From an uncultured Gammaproteobacteria bacterium (GTDB lineage: Bacteria > Pseudomonadota > Gammaproteobacteria > SZUA-140): 35,878 bases of DNA. Shown here piece after piece: positions 1 to 9,214 of this stretch (positions within the stretch are counted from its first letter, which is position 1; every line of letters starts with the position of its first letter). Both the position numbers and the translations under genes were made by a program. The stretch lies in the NCBI GenBank assembly GCA_945787155.1, contig CALZHD010000016.1, positions 1 through 35,878 on the forward strand, given 5' to 3'. The notes beneath the pieces were generated by a model. It ran no database searches. It was not told where the DNA came from and was given only the letters and a program-made list of their open reading frames with translations.

Positions 1-106
1 AGGTAACTGGAATGACGTTACCGGTGGCGTTCCAATGCCTCCATACTCACCACGTGTAGCCGATGCTGACATCGATACACTGGTAGACTTCATCCTGGCT
101 CTGTAA
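1..106 (+). CDS. C-terminal fragment of a c-type cytochrome (partial)
   Basis: The window opens inside a gene read in the frame beginning at base 2; it ends at TAA 104-106. The visible 34 residues contain GGVPMPPY followed by a C-terminal helix ending DTLVDFILAL. A Met inside a PMPPY-like loop before a final amphipathic helix is typical of the distal haem ligand and last helix of small class I cytochromes c, which are periplasmic electron carriers. The CXXCH haem site would lie upstream of the window, so the assignment rests only on the C terminus. A rho-independent terminator follows directly, so the gene ends its transcription unit. Confidence 0.6.
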   Translation, partial: GNWNDVTGGVPMPPYSPRVADADIDTLVDFILAL

Positions 107-132
107 TACAGACCAAGAAATTGAAGTAGAAA

Positions 133-159
133 GGCCAGTCTTTTGACTGGCTTTTTTTT
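133..159 (+). terminator. Rho-independent terminator after the cytochrome gene
   Basis: A perfect 7-bp stem, GCCAGTC (134-140) and GACTGGC (145-151), closes a TTTT loop and is followed by eight T residues (152-159). It lies 28 bases after the cytochrome stop codon and separates that gene from thiD. Confidence 0.9.
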
Positions 160-231
160 CGCCTGTCGATTGTTTCCCATAAACAAATAATATCTCACCA
201 TTACTACCCACACCCGTTCACCATTTTTGAT

Positions 232-248
232 GCTAATATATATTTAGC
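232..248. promoter_or_regulatory. AT-rich palindrome upstream of thiD
   Basis: GCTAA (232-236) and TTAGC (244-248) flank TATATAT, giving a 17-bp palindrome 35 bases before the thiD start. It could be an operator or overlap the thiD promoter. No TPP riboswitch element is recognisable in this leader, so thiD-thiE is apparently not under a THI-box here. Function is inferred from position only. Confidence 0.3.
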
Positions 249-282
249 GATAAAAACAAACATTAGCCGCAAGGTAGCCCTG

Positions 283-1131
283 ATGCCCCCAACACAACTT
301 TTCCCCGCCGTGATGACATTCTCTGGCAATGACCCAACCGGCGGCGCAGGGATTCAGGCCGATATCGAAACCCTCGCCAGCATGGGATGCCATACCGCAC
401 CAGTGATCACCTCACTGACCATTCAGGACACGCAGGATATTCAGGGCTATGTGCCGATCGATGCCAGTCTGCTGGTGCAGCAGGCTCGCGCAGTACTTGA
501 GGACATGCCCATTGCGGTCTTCAAAATTGGTATGCTGGGTAGTGTCGATGTCATCGAGGCCGTGCATAGCATTCTCAGCGACTATGCCGACATCCCGGTG
601 GTGCTCGATCCCGTGCTGGTCGCAGGCGGCGGCAGCGAAATCGCCGATGAAGAGATGATTGATGCCATCGCCACGCTGCTGTTACCCCAGACCACCATCC
701 TCACCCCCAACAGCATCGAGGCACGTATCCTCGCCCATGAAGCAGACTCTTTAGATGCCTGTGCCCAGGAACTGCTGGAGATGGGATGTGAGTATGTCCT
801 GGTGACCGGCACCCACGAGGCCACCACCAACGTCACCAACACACTCTACGGCAACCGTCGCCAGCTGGAATCATTCACCTGGGATCGACTGCCCGAGAAC
901 TACCACGGCTCCGGTTGCACACTTGCATCAGCCATCGCGGGCCTGCTCGCACAGGGCATGGATCCCCTCACCGCGGTCCATGAAGCGCAGGAATTCACCT
1001 GGGAGTCACTTCGCGCCGGTTATCGTCTCGGCATGGGCCAACACCTGCCCAACCGCCTCTTCTGGGCACGCGACGAGGCCGCAGAAAATGAAAGCGAAGA
1101 TGACGACGAAGACGAAAATGAAGAGGCATGA
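283..1131 (+). CDS. thiD: Hydroxymethylpyrimidine/phosphomethylpyrimidine kinase ThiD
   Basis: This cytoplasmic kinase phosphorylates HMP and then HMP-P to HMP-PP, the pyrimidine precursor of thiamine. Family marks include TFSGNDPTGGAGIQAD near the N terminus (substrate-binding loop), LDPVLVAGGG around residues 107-116, LTPNSIEA around 140-147, and the anion-hole motif NYHGSGCTLASAI near 206-218. The length of 282 aa is slightly above the usual roughly 265 because of a very acidic tail (about the last 20 residues, mostly D and E) beyond the ribokinase fold. The start has a good ribosome-binding site (AAGGTAG, 6-7 bases upstream). The stop overlaps the thiE start by 4 bp (ATGA), indicating translational coupling. 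Confidence 0.95.
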   Translation: MPPTQLFPAVMTFSGNDPTGGAGIQADIETLASMGCHTAPVITSLTIQDTQDIQGYVPIDASLLVQQARAVLEDMPIAVFKIGMLGSVDVIEAVHSILSDYADIPVVLDPVLVAGGGSEIADEEMIDAIATLLLPQTTILTPNSIEARILAHEADSLDACAQELLEMGCEYVLVTGTHEATTNVTNTLYGNRRQLESFTWDRLPENYHGSGCTLASAIAGLLAQGMDPLTAVHEAQEFTWESLRAGYRLGMGQHLPNRLFWARDEAAENESEDDDEDENEEA

Positions 1132-1802
1132 GCAGCCAGCTTTCGCACGACCATCACAAGCGCTATTACGGTCTTTACGCGATTACGCATGAGGTGGCTC
1201 AACTCAGCCCAGAGGCGTTGTGCGATCAAGTAACGGCTGCAATCCGTGGCGGTGCCCGTATTATTCAATATCGCTATAAGCACCTTTCAGCCACTCAGCG
1301 CGAGCAACAGGCACGCGCCCTGCTTCTCTGCTGCCGCGAGCACTCAGTGCCACTGATTATCAACGATGATGTCGCGCTGGCCGTTGCCATCGGCGCAGAC
1401 GGCGTCCATCTTGGACGTGATGACATGGACCTACAAACAGCACGCGCGCAAATGGGGGGGCAGGCAATCATCGGCACCTCCTGTTACAATTCCATCGATT
1501 TAGCGATCGCGGCGCAACAGGGAGGCGCGGATTATGTTGCCTTTGGGCGCTTTTTCGCATCCACCACCAAACCGCAGGCGATTGAGGCTAAACCGACGTT
1601 ACTGCGCCAGGCGAAGGAACAACTGAAGATACCGATCGTCGCGATTGGTGGCATCACCCCCGACAACGGCCGTGTGTTGATTGACGCGGGGGCTGACATG
1701 CTGGCGGCGATCAACGGCGTGTTTGCACAACCGGACATCCGCGTGAAGGCACAGCAGTACGCACAACTTTTTAAACAGACAGGCGCTCAAACAGCGCAAT
1801 AA
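1128..1802 (+). CDS. thiE: Thiamine-phosphate synthase ThiE
   Basis: ThiE joins HMP-PP and thiazole phosphate to form thiamine monophosphate. The 224-aa protein is a TIM barrel of normal length. Recognisable motifs are IQYRYK (about residues 46-51), LIINDDVALA (about 75-84), DGVHLGRDDMD (about 90-100), IGTSCYN (about 114-120), ADYVAFGRFFASTTKP (phosphate and pyrimidine binding loop) and VAIGGITPDN (C-terminal phosphate-binding loop). The ATG sits within the ThiD stop (ATGA). hemL begins 21 bases after the stop, so thiD-thiE-hemL is probably one transcript joining thiamine and tetrapyrrole synthesis genes, an order I regard as common in gammaproteobacteria. Confidence 0.95.
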   Translation: MSSQLSHDHHKRYYGLYAITHEVAQLSPEALCDQVTAAIRGGARIIQYRYKHLSATQREQQARALLLCCREHSVPLIINDDVALAVAIGADGVHLGRDDMDLQTARAQMGGQAIIGTSCYNSIDLAIAAQQGGADYVAFGRFFASTTKPQAIEAKPTLLRQAKEQLKIPIVAIGGITPDNGRVLIDAGADMLAAINGVFAQPDIRVKAQQYAQLFKQTGAQTAQ

Positions 1803-1823
1803 ACAATATTGAAGGAAGCAGCG

Positions 1824-3104
1824 ATGACTCGATCTCACGATCTCTTTATTCAAGCCAAACAACATATTCCGGGCGGTGTTAACTCGCCAGTACGCGCCTT
1901 CAATGGCGTCGGTGGCGAACCGCTCTTTCTAAAACGTGGCGAAGGCCCTTATGTCTTTGACGAAGACGACAATAAATATGTCGACTATGTCGCCTCATGG
2001 GGGCCGATGATCCTGGGCCATGCCCATCCGGCCGTGACTAAAGCGGTTAAAGACGCCGTCGACAACAGCCTCGGTTTTGGTGCACCTACTGTCATCGAGA
2101 CCATTATGGCCGACAAGGTGTGCGAGCTGGTACCATCGATCGAGATGGTGCGCATGGTCAGCTCCGGTACCGAGGCGACCATGAGCGCGATCCGTCTGGC
2201 ACGCGGCTTCACTGGACGCGATAAAATCGTCAAGTTCGAAGGATGCTACCACGGCCACTCCGACTCCTTATTAGTCAAGGCGGGTTCCGGTGCACTGACC
2301 CTCGGCGTACCCACCTCGCCGGGCGTGCCTGCATCACTGGCTGAACACACCGTCACGCTTGATTTCAACAACATCGAACAGGTACGTGAATCGTTTGCCC
2401 AGATCGGTGACCAGGTCGCCTGTATCATCGTAGAGCCGGTGGCCGGTAACATGAACTGCATCCCACCCGTGCCCGGTTTCCTCGAAGGGTTGCGCGAAGT
2501 ATGTGATAAATACGGCACCGTATTGATCTTCGATGAGGTGATGACCGGCTTTCGTGTTTCCCTCGGGGGTGCGCAACAGCACTACGGCGTTACTCCGGAC
2601 ATGACCACACTCGGCAAGGTGATCGGTGGTGGTCTCGCGGTCGGCGCCTTTGGCGGCAAACGTGACATCATGGAACAGCTCGCGCCACTCGGCCCTGTCT
2701 ATCAGGCCGGCACCCTTTCCGGCAACCCCATCGCGATGGCGGCAGGTTTTGCGACCCTGAGCGAGATCGAAAAGCCCAATTTTTATGATGAGTTGACCGC
2801 CAATACCGAGCATCTGGTGGAAGGCATGCTGACACGCGCCAAGGCCTTCGATATACCGATGAGCGCCAACACCGTCGGCGGCATGTTTGGTTTCTTTTTC
2901 ACCGAAGAAGAGCAGGTTACCCGCTTCAAGCAGGTCACTGAGTGTAATGTGGAACGCTTCAAGAAATTTTTCCATGCGATGCTGGAAGAGGGTATCTACC
3001 TCGCCCCATCGGCATTTGAAGCAGGCTTCGTTTCGGCGGCACACGGCCATCGCGACATTAAGCGAACGCTGGTTTCGGCTGAAAACGTATTGTCGAAGCT
3101 CTAG
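1824..3104 (+). CDS. hemL: Glutamate-1-semialdehyde 2,1-aminomutase HemL
   Basis: HemL is a PLP enzyme that converts glutamate-1-semialdehyde to 5-aminolevulinate in the C5 tetrapyrrole pathway. The 426-aa protein shows [12 protein letters not shown] at the N terminus, [16 protein letters not shown] (PLP phosphate-binding), [24 protein letters not shown] (the Asp pairing with the PLP nitrogen) and [17 protein letters not shown] with the Schiff-base lysine at K265. A TTG codon 15 bases upstream is also in frame, but the GAAGGA ribosome-binding site at 1811-1816 is properly spaced only for the ATG at 1824, so that start is used. The thiamine genes are just upstream on the same strand. Confidence 0.97.
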   Translation: MTRSHDLFIQAKQHIPGGVNSPVRAFNGVGGEPLFLKRGEGPYVFDEDDNKYVDYVASWGPMILGHAHPAVTKAVKDAVDNSLGFGAPTVIETIMADKVCELVPSIEMVRMVSSGTEATMSAIRLARGFTGRDKIVKFEGCYHGHSDSLLVKAGSGALTLGVPTSPGVPASLAEHTVTLDFNNIEQVRESFAQIGDQVACIIVEPVAGNMNCIPPVPGFLEGLREVCDKYGTVLIFDEVMTGFRVSLGGAQQHYGVTPDMTTLGKVIGGGLAVGAFGGKRDIMEQLAPLGPVYQAGTLSGNPIAMAAGFATLSEIEKPNFYDELTANTEHLVEGMLTRAKAFDIPMSANTVGGMFGFFFTEEEQVTRFKQVTECNVERFKKFFHAMLEEGIYLAPSAFEAGFVSAAHGHRDIKRTLVSAENVLSKL

Positions 3105-3134
3105 CCGCGCACGCACGCCAGTCGAATTTGACCA

Positions 3135-4193
3135 ATGGGCATGCAACAGACAACGCTAGGACGTGATGATAGCGGAGGGGGCATCAAGGTCAGTCGCATC
3201 TGCCTCGGTACCATGACCTGGGGGGAGCAAAACAGCGAGGCCGAGGCGCACGCGCAACTCGATGCGGTACTCGACTTCGGCGTCAATTTCATCGACACCG
3301 CCGAGATGTACCCGGTACCGCCCATGGCCAGCACCTATGGTGAGACCGAACGTTGCATCGGCAGTTGGCTCAAGGCACGCAACAATCGAGATAAGGTGGT
3401 CCTCGCCACCAAGGTGATGAGTCGCTCCGACGACCTCACCTATGTACGCGATGGCGATACGCGGCTCGATCATAAAAACATCACAGCCGCGCTTGATGCC
3501 AGCCTGGCGCGTCTGCAGACAGACTATGTCGACCTCTATCAACTCCACTGGCCAGATCGTAAAACCAACTATTTCGGCCAGCTCGGTTACCGTTATCCTG
3601 ACAAAGACGATAGCGTTCCTATTGAGGAATCATTACAGGTGCTCGCGGACCTCGTTAAGGCAGGTAAAATACGCCGCATCGGCATCTCAAATGAGACGCC
3701 GTGGGGGGCGATGCGCTTTATGCAGCTCGCGCAGACCAAAGCGCTGCCGCGTGCGGTATCGATCCAGAATCCATATAATTTATTAAACCGCACTTTTGAA
3801 GTGGGCCTTGCGGAAATTTCACACCGCGAACAACTCGGACTGCTCGCCTATTCACCGCTTGCCTTCGGTACGCTCAGTGGTAAATATCTCAATGGCGCGA
3901 AGCCTGCCGAGGGTCGCCTGACTCGTTATGCTCGTTTTTCACGTTACAGCAGTGACATTGCTCAACTTGCGATTACCGAATACGTTGCATTGGCACAGCA
4001 ACATGGACTCGACCCGGCACAGATGGCACTCGCCTATCTGCATTCACGCCCATTCATTACCAGCACCATCATCGGTGCCACGACCATGGCACAACTACAG
4101 AGTAATCTCGACAGCATAAATCTTGTCCTGAATGATGATGTCATTGCAGGGATCGAGGCGATCCATCAGCGTTATCCCAATCCCTGCCCATAA
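3135..4193 (+). CDS. tas: NADP(H)-dependent aldo/keto reductase, Tas type
   Basis: This 352-aa AKR barrel resembles E. coli Tas closely along its length, as recalled: LGTMTWGEQNSEAEAHAQLD, IDTAEMYPVPP, LQTDYVDLYQLHWPDR, IGISNETPWGAMRFM, SIQNPYNLLNRTFEVGLAE, LTGKY-like LSGKYLNGAKPA, and GLDPAQMALAYLHSRPF. The catalytic tetrad is visible: Asp and Tyr in DTAEMY, Lys in ATKVM and His in LHWP. The physiological substrate of Tas is not established; in E. coli it was named for complementing a tyrosine auxotroph. There is no clear Shine-Dalgarno sequence before the ATG at 3135. A second ATG, two codons on, is possible. Confidence 0.9.
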   Translation: MGMQQTTLGRDDSGGGIKVSRICLGTMTWGEQNSEAEAHAQLDAVLDFGVNFIDTAEMYPVPPMASTYGETERCIGSWLKARNNRDKVVLATKVMSRSDDLTYVRDGDTRLDHKNITAALDASLARLQTDYVDLYQLHWPDRKTNYFGQLGYRYPDKDDSVPIEESLQVLADLVKAGKIRRIGISNETPWGAMRFMQLAQTKALPRAVSIQNPYNLLNRTFEVGLAEISHREQLGLLAYSPLAFGTLSGKYLNGAKPAEGRLTRYARFSRYSSDIAQLAITEYVALAQQHGLDPAQMALAYLHSRPFITSTIIGATTMAQLQSNLDSINLVLNDDVIAGIEAIHQRYPNPCP

Positions 4194-4202
4194 TCCTCTC
4201 CA

Positions 4203-7200
4203 ATGCCCAATCTAACAAAAGCACCCTTTAAAAAAACGCGGCTATTCTCTGCCTCCATTGCGGCATTGATGGTAGTGAGTACCACACAGGCACAGGGCGC
4301 CCGCATCGAAAACGTGACGGTCTACGCTGGCAAACAGAGTGAAGTCACCGTCGACCTTAATGCGGTTGATATGAAATTTGATGCAACCCATGCCATCCTC
4401 ACCCCGGGCGGACCCTATTTAAAACAACGACTGCCACTCCATAATGAGCAAGCCTTCGACATTGCGCTGAGTAACGACCACGCATTTATCGCCGTCGCGA
4501 ATGATGGCGTGCTGGTTGTCGATATCTCGCCAGAGATCACACCGACGGTGATTGCGCGCCTGAAATTACCACATACGGCAACACAACTGACCGTCATCGC
4601 TGACCGCCTCTATATCGCGGGTAGCCAACAACTTTCAATCGTCGATATCAGCCAACCTGCCGTACCAGAGATCATTGGTAAATATACAACCAGAGAAGCC
4701 ATCACCACGATCGATGCGCTGGCCAACGGCTTCACTGCGCTATTACTTGCCAACAACACACTGCTGGCACTCGACACTGTTATCGCCAACAAGCCACAAC
4801 TACTATCGACAACAAAACTTAATGGGACGAGCCATGCGCTCGCTGTTAGTGAATCTCGTATCTACCTTGCGATGGGCGAAACTGGTGTCACTGTGCTCAA
4901 CAGCAGAGATCCCACTGCCATCACAACCCTCTATCAATACATCACCAGTGGCGCGGCCGTCGACCTTAAACAGCATGATGGCACGCTTTATGTCGCCACC
5001 ACCACGGCCGGGATCACACTATTTGATATCGCGACGGCCGACCGTTTTATGTGGCTCGGCAGTCATCAAAAAGTAGGCAACGCCACCCATATCGATGTCG
5101 CCGGTGAGAGGGTGATGGTGCTCAATGACGATTATCATCTTGCCTTGCTCGATGCGGGCATGCCCAACATGCCGTCGATCGTCGCCAGCTACAGTGAGCC
5201 ACGAAAGACGCAACGCCAACTGATGGCCTTTGCCCAACACGGCAAGCGCCTGTTTGCGATCTCGCGACATGAGCTACTCGAATACGACTTTGCTACGCCA
5301 CCACCACAGGTCAGCAATGAAGGACTCGACTTTGGTCAGGGGGTTAACTTCGGCGGGCAGCGTCGTGGTTTTATCCGTGACAATATTCTCTATGTTGCCG
5401 ACTGGTTCTCTGGCATTCACCTTTATGATATCTCCGAACCGCACCAGCCACTGCTGCTATCGAGCCTTAAGACAAAGGGTTCACCAAAAGGGATCGTAGT
5501 ACGCGACGATTATGCCTATGTCGCCGATGACGACCACGGCCTGTTGATTGTTGATATCAGTGACGCTAATCAGCCAAAGCGCATTTCGACACTGCAAACA
5601 CCGGGACTTGCCTATATTCCACAACTGCAAGGAGATCTACTCTATCTTGCTAGCCACCGCGGTGGATTTCAGATCATCGACATAAGCGACGCCGCTCATC
5701 CAAAACAACTCAGCAGCGTCAATACCGCCGGCAAGGCGTGGGGCATTCAGGTGCGTGATGATCTCACCTTTATTGCCGATGATGAAGCGGGGCTACTGGT
5801 GTTTGATACCAGTGATCCAACAGCACCGAAACAGATTGGTCAGTTCACCCCCGGTGGCGCTGCCGAAGATGTTGCGGTCGATGGCAACTACGCCTTTGTT
5901 AGCTTTTTCGATGATGGCGTGTATATCGTCGATATTCGTGACCCCACCAATCCAACCCCCATCAGCCACGTGGCGACACCCGGTAATGCTCGCGGCATTG
6001 AGCGTAAGGGAGACCATCTCTACATCGCCGACTGGCTTGCCGGAATGCAGGTCATCGATATTAGTGAACCGATGCAGCCACGCATTGTGGGCAGTTTCGA
6101 TACCGAAGGTGCCGCGTGGGGACTGCGTCTTAAAGATGAGCACGCCTATATTTTTGACTGGTGGGGTGGACTTACCGTGCTCGATATCCAGCGGCCACAA
6201 CTCCCCACGCTGCTTGCTCGCTATCTAGGCAATGACCAAATTCAACAAATCGCAGCACGAGATAAATTCCTGTTTACTGCAAGTGGCATCGACGGCGTGC
6301 AGATCTTCGATATCAATAACCCACTCAACCCGACCTGGTTTACCGGCGTCAATCTTGAAAGCGCGGCGCTCAGTATTGTTATCGATGGTAACTACGCCTA
6401 TGTTGCTCAGGACAATCAATATATTACCATCATCGACATCTCGAATCCGTTTCAGGCAGAGCTACTAAGACAGATCAAGCTCGATCATAATGCCGATATT
6501 ATTCGCATTGCCAACGGCCAGCTCTACGTTGCCGAACGTGGCAGTGGCGTGACGGTGATCGATATTTCAAAACCACAGGCACCGCTGGTTCGCACCACTT
6601 ATCATGTACCCCTGATTGATCTGTGGAATGACGGTAACACCCTCTATCTGACCACTGACGCACAACGACTTGAGATTATCGACAGTAGCAATCCGGCCCT
6701 GCTAAAGCGATTGCATTCGTTCCAACTCGCCGCTAATGCTCAGCTGCTGCGCAGTGAAGGGTCCATGCTTTATCTCTATCTACCCGATGATGCTATTTTA
6801 GTGGTCGATATCCATGCCTCCTCTACACCACAAGTCGTCGGACGAATTCCCGTCACCATGAAACTCAGTGATTTTCAGATTGAGGGGTCAACACTCTACG
6901 CGGCAATGGATAGTCGCTATCTGTTTAAATATGACATCAGCCATCCGCAGCAGTGGCGACTGGTGAGTCGCTACAATACCAATGGCAAAATCAAACGTTT
7001 CGATCTGCATAATGGTATCCTCTATTTCGCAGGAAGTGCCAATGTCATTGCACTCCAGCCGTTACCCAGGCTTGAGATGGTCATTGACCCAGCCACTCAA
7101 CAGCTCAGCACGACACTGCCCAAAGAGATGCCATTGGGCGGTTATCATCTGGTCATCACAGATGATTCGAACAACAGTACAACCCTGTTCAACGCCATTA

Positions 7201-7295
7201 ATCTCAAAATGAAGCCGTTTGGAAAACCAGGTCTTTCGCTACAAAAGCTAAAAAAGGCGATGAAAGAAAAAAATGAACATAGCGGCACGCAATAA
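4203..7295 (+). CDS. Exported LVIVD-repeat beta-propeller protein
   Basis: This 1030-aa protein starts with a signal peptide (basic KKTR, hydrophobic LFSASIAALMVV, likely cleavage after A30). Residues from about 60 to 960 are a run of roughly 18 blade-like repeats, each about 40-50 aa, with cores of the form LVVDIS-x-P, for example LIVDISDANQP, QIIDISDAAHP, YIVDIRDPTNP and TVIDISKPQAP. This matches the LVIVD repeat family, which forms beta-propellers. Many blades begin with a YVAD or YIAD-type strand, typical of the family. The last 70 residues form a different, Ig-like beta segment followed by a Lys-rich tail. No enzyme motif is visible, so a periplasmic or extracellular binding or scaffold role is inferred. 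It lies 9 bases after tas and 59 before the symporter gene. No good ribosome-binding site precedes the ATG. Confidence 0.85.
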   Translation: MPNLTKAPFKKTRLFSASIAALMVVSTTQAQGARIENVTVYAGKQSEVTVDLNAVDMKFDATHAILTPGGPYLKQRLPLHNEQAFDIALSNDHAFIAVANDGVLVVDISPEITPTVIARLKLPHTATQLTVIADRLYIAGSQQLSIVDISQPAVPEIIGKYTTREAITTIDALANGFTALLLANNTLLALDTVIANKPQLLSTTKLNGTSHALAVSESRIYLAMGETGVTVLNSRDPTAITTLYQYITSGAAVDLKQHDGTLYVATTTAGITLFDIATADRFMWLGSHQKVGNATHIDVAGERVMVLNDDYHLALLDAGMPNMPSIVASYSEPRKTQRQLMAFAQHGKRLFAISRHELLEYDFATPPPQVSNEGLDFGQGVNFGGQRRGFIRDNILYVADWFSGIHLYDISEPHQPLLLSSLKTKGSPKGIVVRDDYAYVADDDHGLLIVDISDANQPKRISTLQTPGLAYIPQLQGDLLYLASHRGGFQIIDISDAAHPKQLSSVNTAGKAWGIQVRDDLTFIADDEAGLLVFDTSDPTAPKQIGQFTPGGAAEDVAVDGNYAFVSFFDDGVYIVDIRDPTNPTPISHVATPGNARGIERKGDHLYIADWLAGMQVIDISEPMQPRIVGSFDTEGAAWGLRLKDEHAYIFDWWGGLTVLDIQRPQLPTLLARYLGNDQIQQIAARDKFLFTASGIDGVQIFDINNPLNPTWFTGVNLESAALSIVIDGNYAYVAQDNQYITIIDISNPFQAELLRQIKLDHNADIIRIANGQLYVAERGSGVTVIDISKPQAPLVRTTYHVPLIDLWNDGNTLYLTTDAQRLEIIDSSNPALLKRLHSFQLAANAQLLRSEGSMLYLYLPDDAILVVDIHASSTPQVVGRIPVTMKLSDFQIEGSTLYAAMDSRYLFKYDISHPQQWRLVSRYNTNGKIKRFDLHNGILYFAGSANVIALQPLPRLEMVIDPATQQLSTTLPKEMPLGGYHLVITDDSNNSTTLFNAINLKMKPFGKPGLSLQKLKKAMKEKNEHSGTQ

Positions 7296-7354
7296 GCCAC
7301 CTCAAAACTATCAACTGAGTTAGCATCGAACAACTCAATAGGAATGGAGCAACG

Positions 7355-8671
7355 ATGGACACGAAAAAAGGTGTAACCACAAAGATTCTCATCTGGATGT
7401 GTGCCGGGTTAATACTCGGCAGCCTGATCAATGCCGTTGCCAGTGACATCGCCTTTATTCAGGACTATCTCGTTAACGGTCTGTTTCATGTGCTAGGTGC
7501 GCTCTTTATCAGCCTGCTGAAGATGCTGGTTGTTCCTCTGGTCACCTTTTCACTCATCTGTGGTGTTTGCGGTCTGGGTGATATCAATAAGCTGGGGCGT
7601 GTTGGACTAAAAGCCTTTTTACTTTTTCTATTGACCACAGCACTCGCCATTACCCTTGCCATCGCCGTCGCCTCTATTGTCGGCCCTGGCGAGGGATTCG
7701 AATTAAGCGATTCGTCCACCAGCACATTCACCGCACCGGTAGCCCCCCCTTTAACCCAGGTTATTATCGACCTTGTGCCAAGCAACCCGATTGCCGCCTA
7801 CGCCAATGGCAATATGTTGCAGATCATCTTCTTTACCATCCTCTTTGCCGTCTGCATTTTAATGGTGGGCGAAAAAGGTCGGCCAATTGCCGAAGCCGCT
7901 GAACGGCTCAATGATGTAATGATGCAAGTGGTGACTGTCATCATGCACATTGCCCCCTATGGTGTGTTTGCGTTGATGGCCAAAACATTTTCATTGCAGG
8001 GACTCGGCCTGATTCTGCCGATGATCAGTTACTTCGCTGTCGTCGCCATCGTATTGTTACTCCATGCAGCGGGCACGTTGATGTTCCTCTTCAAAATATT
8101 TTCAAAACTTGATCCATTTATGTTCTTGCGCAAGATGCGGACTGCACAGATCTTCGCCTTCAGTACCTCAAGCTCTAATGCCACTATCCCTGTGACGCTG
8201 CGTAGCGTCGAAAAACGGCTCGGGGTTGATAACTCCACCGCTTCGTTCGTTGTTCCCTTTGGTGCAACGATTAACATGGATGGCACCGCTATCATGCAGG
8301 GTGTTGCCACGGTCTTTATCGCCAACGTTTATGGTATCGACCTTGGGCTCACCGGGTACCTCACCGTTATCGGTATGGCAGTACTCGCCTCAATTGGCAC
8401 CGCCGGTGTTCCCGGGGTGGGTTTGATTATGTTGGCGATGGTGCTGAACCAGGTCGGCCTGCCGGTAGAAGGCATCGCGTTGATCATGGGGGTTGACCGT
8501 CTACTCGACATGATGCGCACAGCGGTCAATGTCACGGGCGATGCCGCGATTACCACCATTGTTGCTAAATCTGAAGATAGTATCTCAATTGAGACCTTCA
8601 ATGACCCAGGCGCTGGCCATGTCGATGAGGTACACCTGCCACATCAACATACAAAGAAGAGCGCAACCTGA
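7355..8671 (+). CDS. Dicarboxylate/amino acid:cation symporter (DAACS family)
   Basis: This 438-aa inner-membrane protein has the glutamate-transporter fold. Diagnostic parts are the serine-rich hairpin HP1 (STSSSNATIPVTL), NMDGTA in TM7, hairpin HP2 (SIGTAGVPGVGLIML) and TM8 (VDRLLDMMRTAVNVTGDAA). The TM8 Arg in DMMRT corresponds to the residue that reads the side-chain carboxylate in acidic-amino-acid transporters such as GltPh. Import of glutamate, aspartate or C4-dicarboxylates with Na+ or H+ is therefore expected; the exact substrate cannot be fixed by eye. The start has a ribosome-binding site (AGGAATGGAGC). A terminator follows, so it ends the transcription unit. Confidence 0.92.
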   Translation: MDTKKGVTTKILIWMCAGLILGSLINAVASDIAFIQDYLVNGLFHVLGALFISLLKMLVVPLVTFSLICGVCGLGDINKLGRVGLKAFLLFLLTTALAITLAIAVASIVGPGEGFELSDSSTSTFTAPVAPPLTQVIIDLVPSNPIAAYANGNMLQIIFFTILFAVCILMVGEKGRPIAEAAERLNDVMMQVVTVIMHIAPYGVFALMAKTFSLQGLGLILPMISYFAVVAIVLLLHAAGTLMFLFKIFSKLDPFMFLRKMRTAQIFAFSTSSSNATIPVTLRSVEKRLGVDNSTASFVVPFGATINMDGTAIMQGVATVFIANVYGIDLGLTGYLTVIGMAVLASIGTAGVPGVGLIMLAMVLNQVGLPVEGIALIMGVDRLLDMMRTAVNVTGDAAITTIVAKSEDSISIETFNDPGAGHVDEVHLPHQHTKKSAT

Positions 8672-8703
8672 GGCCCTCTTAAGGCACTGTTATTGCACGT
8701 AAT

Positions 8704-8739
8704 AAGCGCTGGGGCAACCTGGCGCTTTTCCTCTTTTTT
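8704..8739 (+). terminator. Terminator after the symporter gene
   Basis: AAGCGC (8704-8709) pairs with GCGCTT (8722-8727), with inner GG/CC pairing, followed by a T-rich tract ending in six T residues (about 8734-8739). It lies just after the symporter stop and before an independently transcribed small gene. Confidence 0.75.
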
Positions 8740-8849
8740 AGAGCTCGCTCTGTAACAAAGTCACATACACACCTTAATGATTAACATATGCTGCTTTTAT
8801 GTTGATCATGTCTCTAGTAGGTACGCTCAGATAGATTAGGAGGTGTATG

Positions 8850-9167
8850 ATGAAAACAAAAGTCTGTGAAAGTTGTGGTTATGTTGGTAAACCTATCCGG
8901 GATGAATACAGCAGCTTTACCGTCGATGCAATGATCTGGCTAGCCTGGGGTGCTATTGCAGTTATCACTGGCATCTTTCCGTTAATCCTTGTTGCACCTA
9001 TCTTTTCGCTGATCCATATCGCGAAGTTCCGGACGATGAAATGCCCAAAATGTGAAAATCTGGAAATGGTGAGTTTACACAGCCATGCCGGCGAAGAAAT
9101 TATGGAAGATCATCACTCAGGAACGCCGCATCACTGGTCAGATAAACAGGGGCCTATTCCTCATTAG
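8850..9167 (+). CDS. Small membrane zinc-ribbon protein
   Basis: A 105-aa protein. It carries CESC near the N terminus, a hydrophobic stretch of about 35 residues (IWLAWGAIAVITG through FSLIHIA), then CPKC, and a His-rich hydrophilic tail (HHSGTPHHWS). Two CXXC knuckles flanking a membrane-embedded hairpin resemble the topology of LITAF-like domains, in which the halves of one zinc ribbon meet at the membrane face; that comparison is inferred from layout. Two ATGs are adjacent (8847 and 8850). The strong AGGAGG at 8838-8843 is 3 bases from the first and 6 from the second, so 8850 is preferred. Function is unknown, and terminators on both sides suggest a monocistronic gene. Confidence 0.75.
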   Translation: MKTKVCESCGYVGKPIRDEYSSFTVDAMIWLAWGAIAVITGIFPLILVAPIFSLIHIAKFRTMKCPKCENLEMVSLHSHAGEEIMEDHHSGTPHHWSDKQGPIPH

Positions 9168-9214
9168 CGGCATCAATTAATCACAGAATTTCAGGGAAAG
9201 ATAACATGGAGCTA

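Noticed and set aside
106-282. TPP riboswitch upstream of thiD
   Set aside because: I looked for the conserved CTGAGA-type core and its partner helix and found neither; only an AT-rich palindrome is present.
1809-1823. TTG start for HemL at 1809
   Set aside because: It would overlap the ribosome-binding site GAAGGA that properly serves ATG 1824.
2334-3146. 270-codon open frame on the minus strand across hemL
   Set aside because: It lies wholly antisense to a clearly functional hemL, has no ribosome-binding site or recognisable domain, and is explained by hemL codon bias.
3442-3786. 114-codon frame overlapping tas
   Set aside because: It is on the same strand in another frame inside a complete, well-matched aldo/keto reductase gene.
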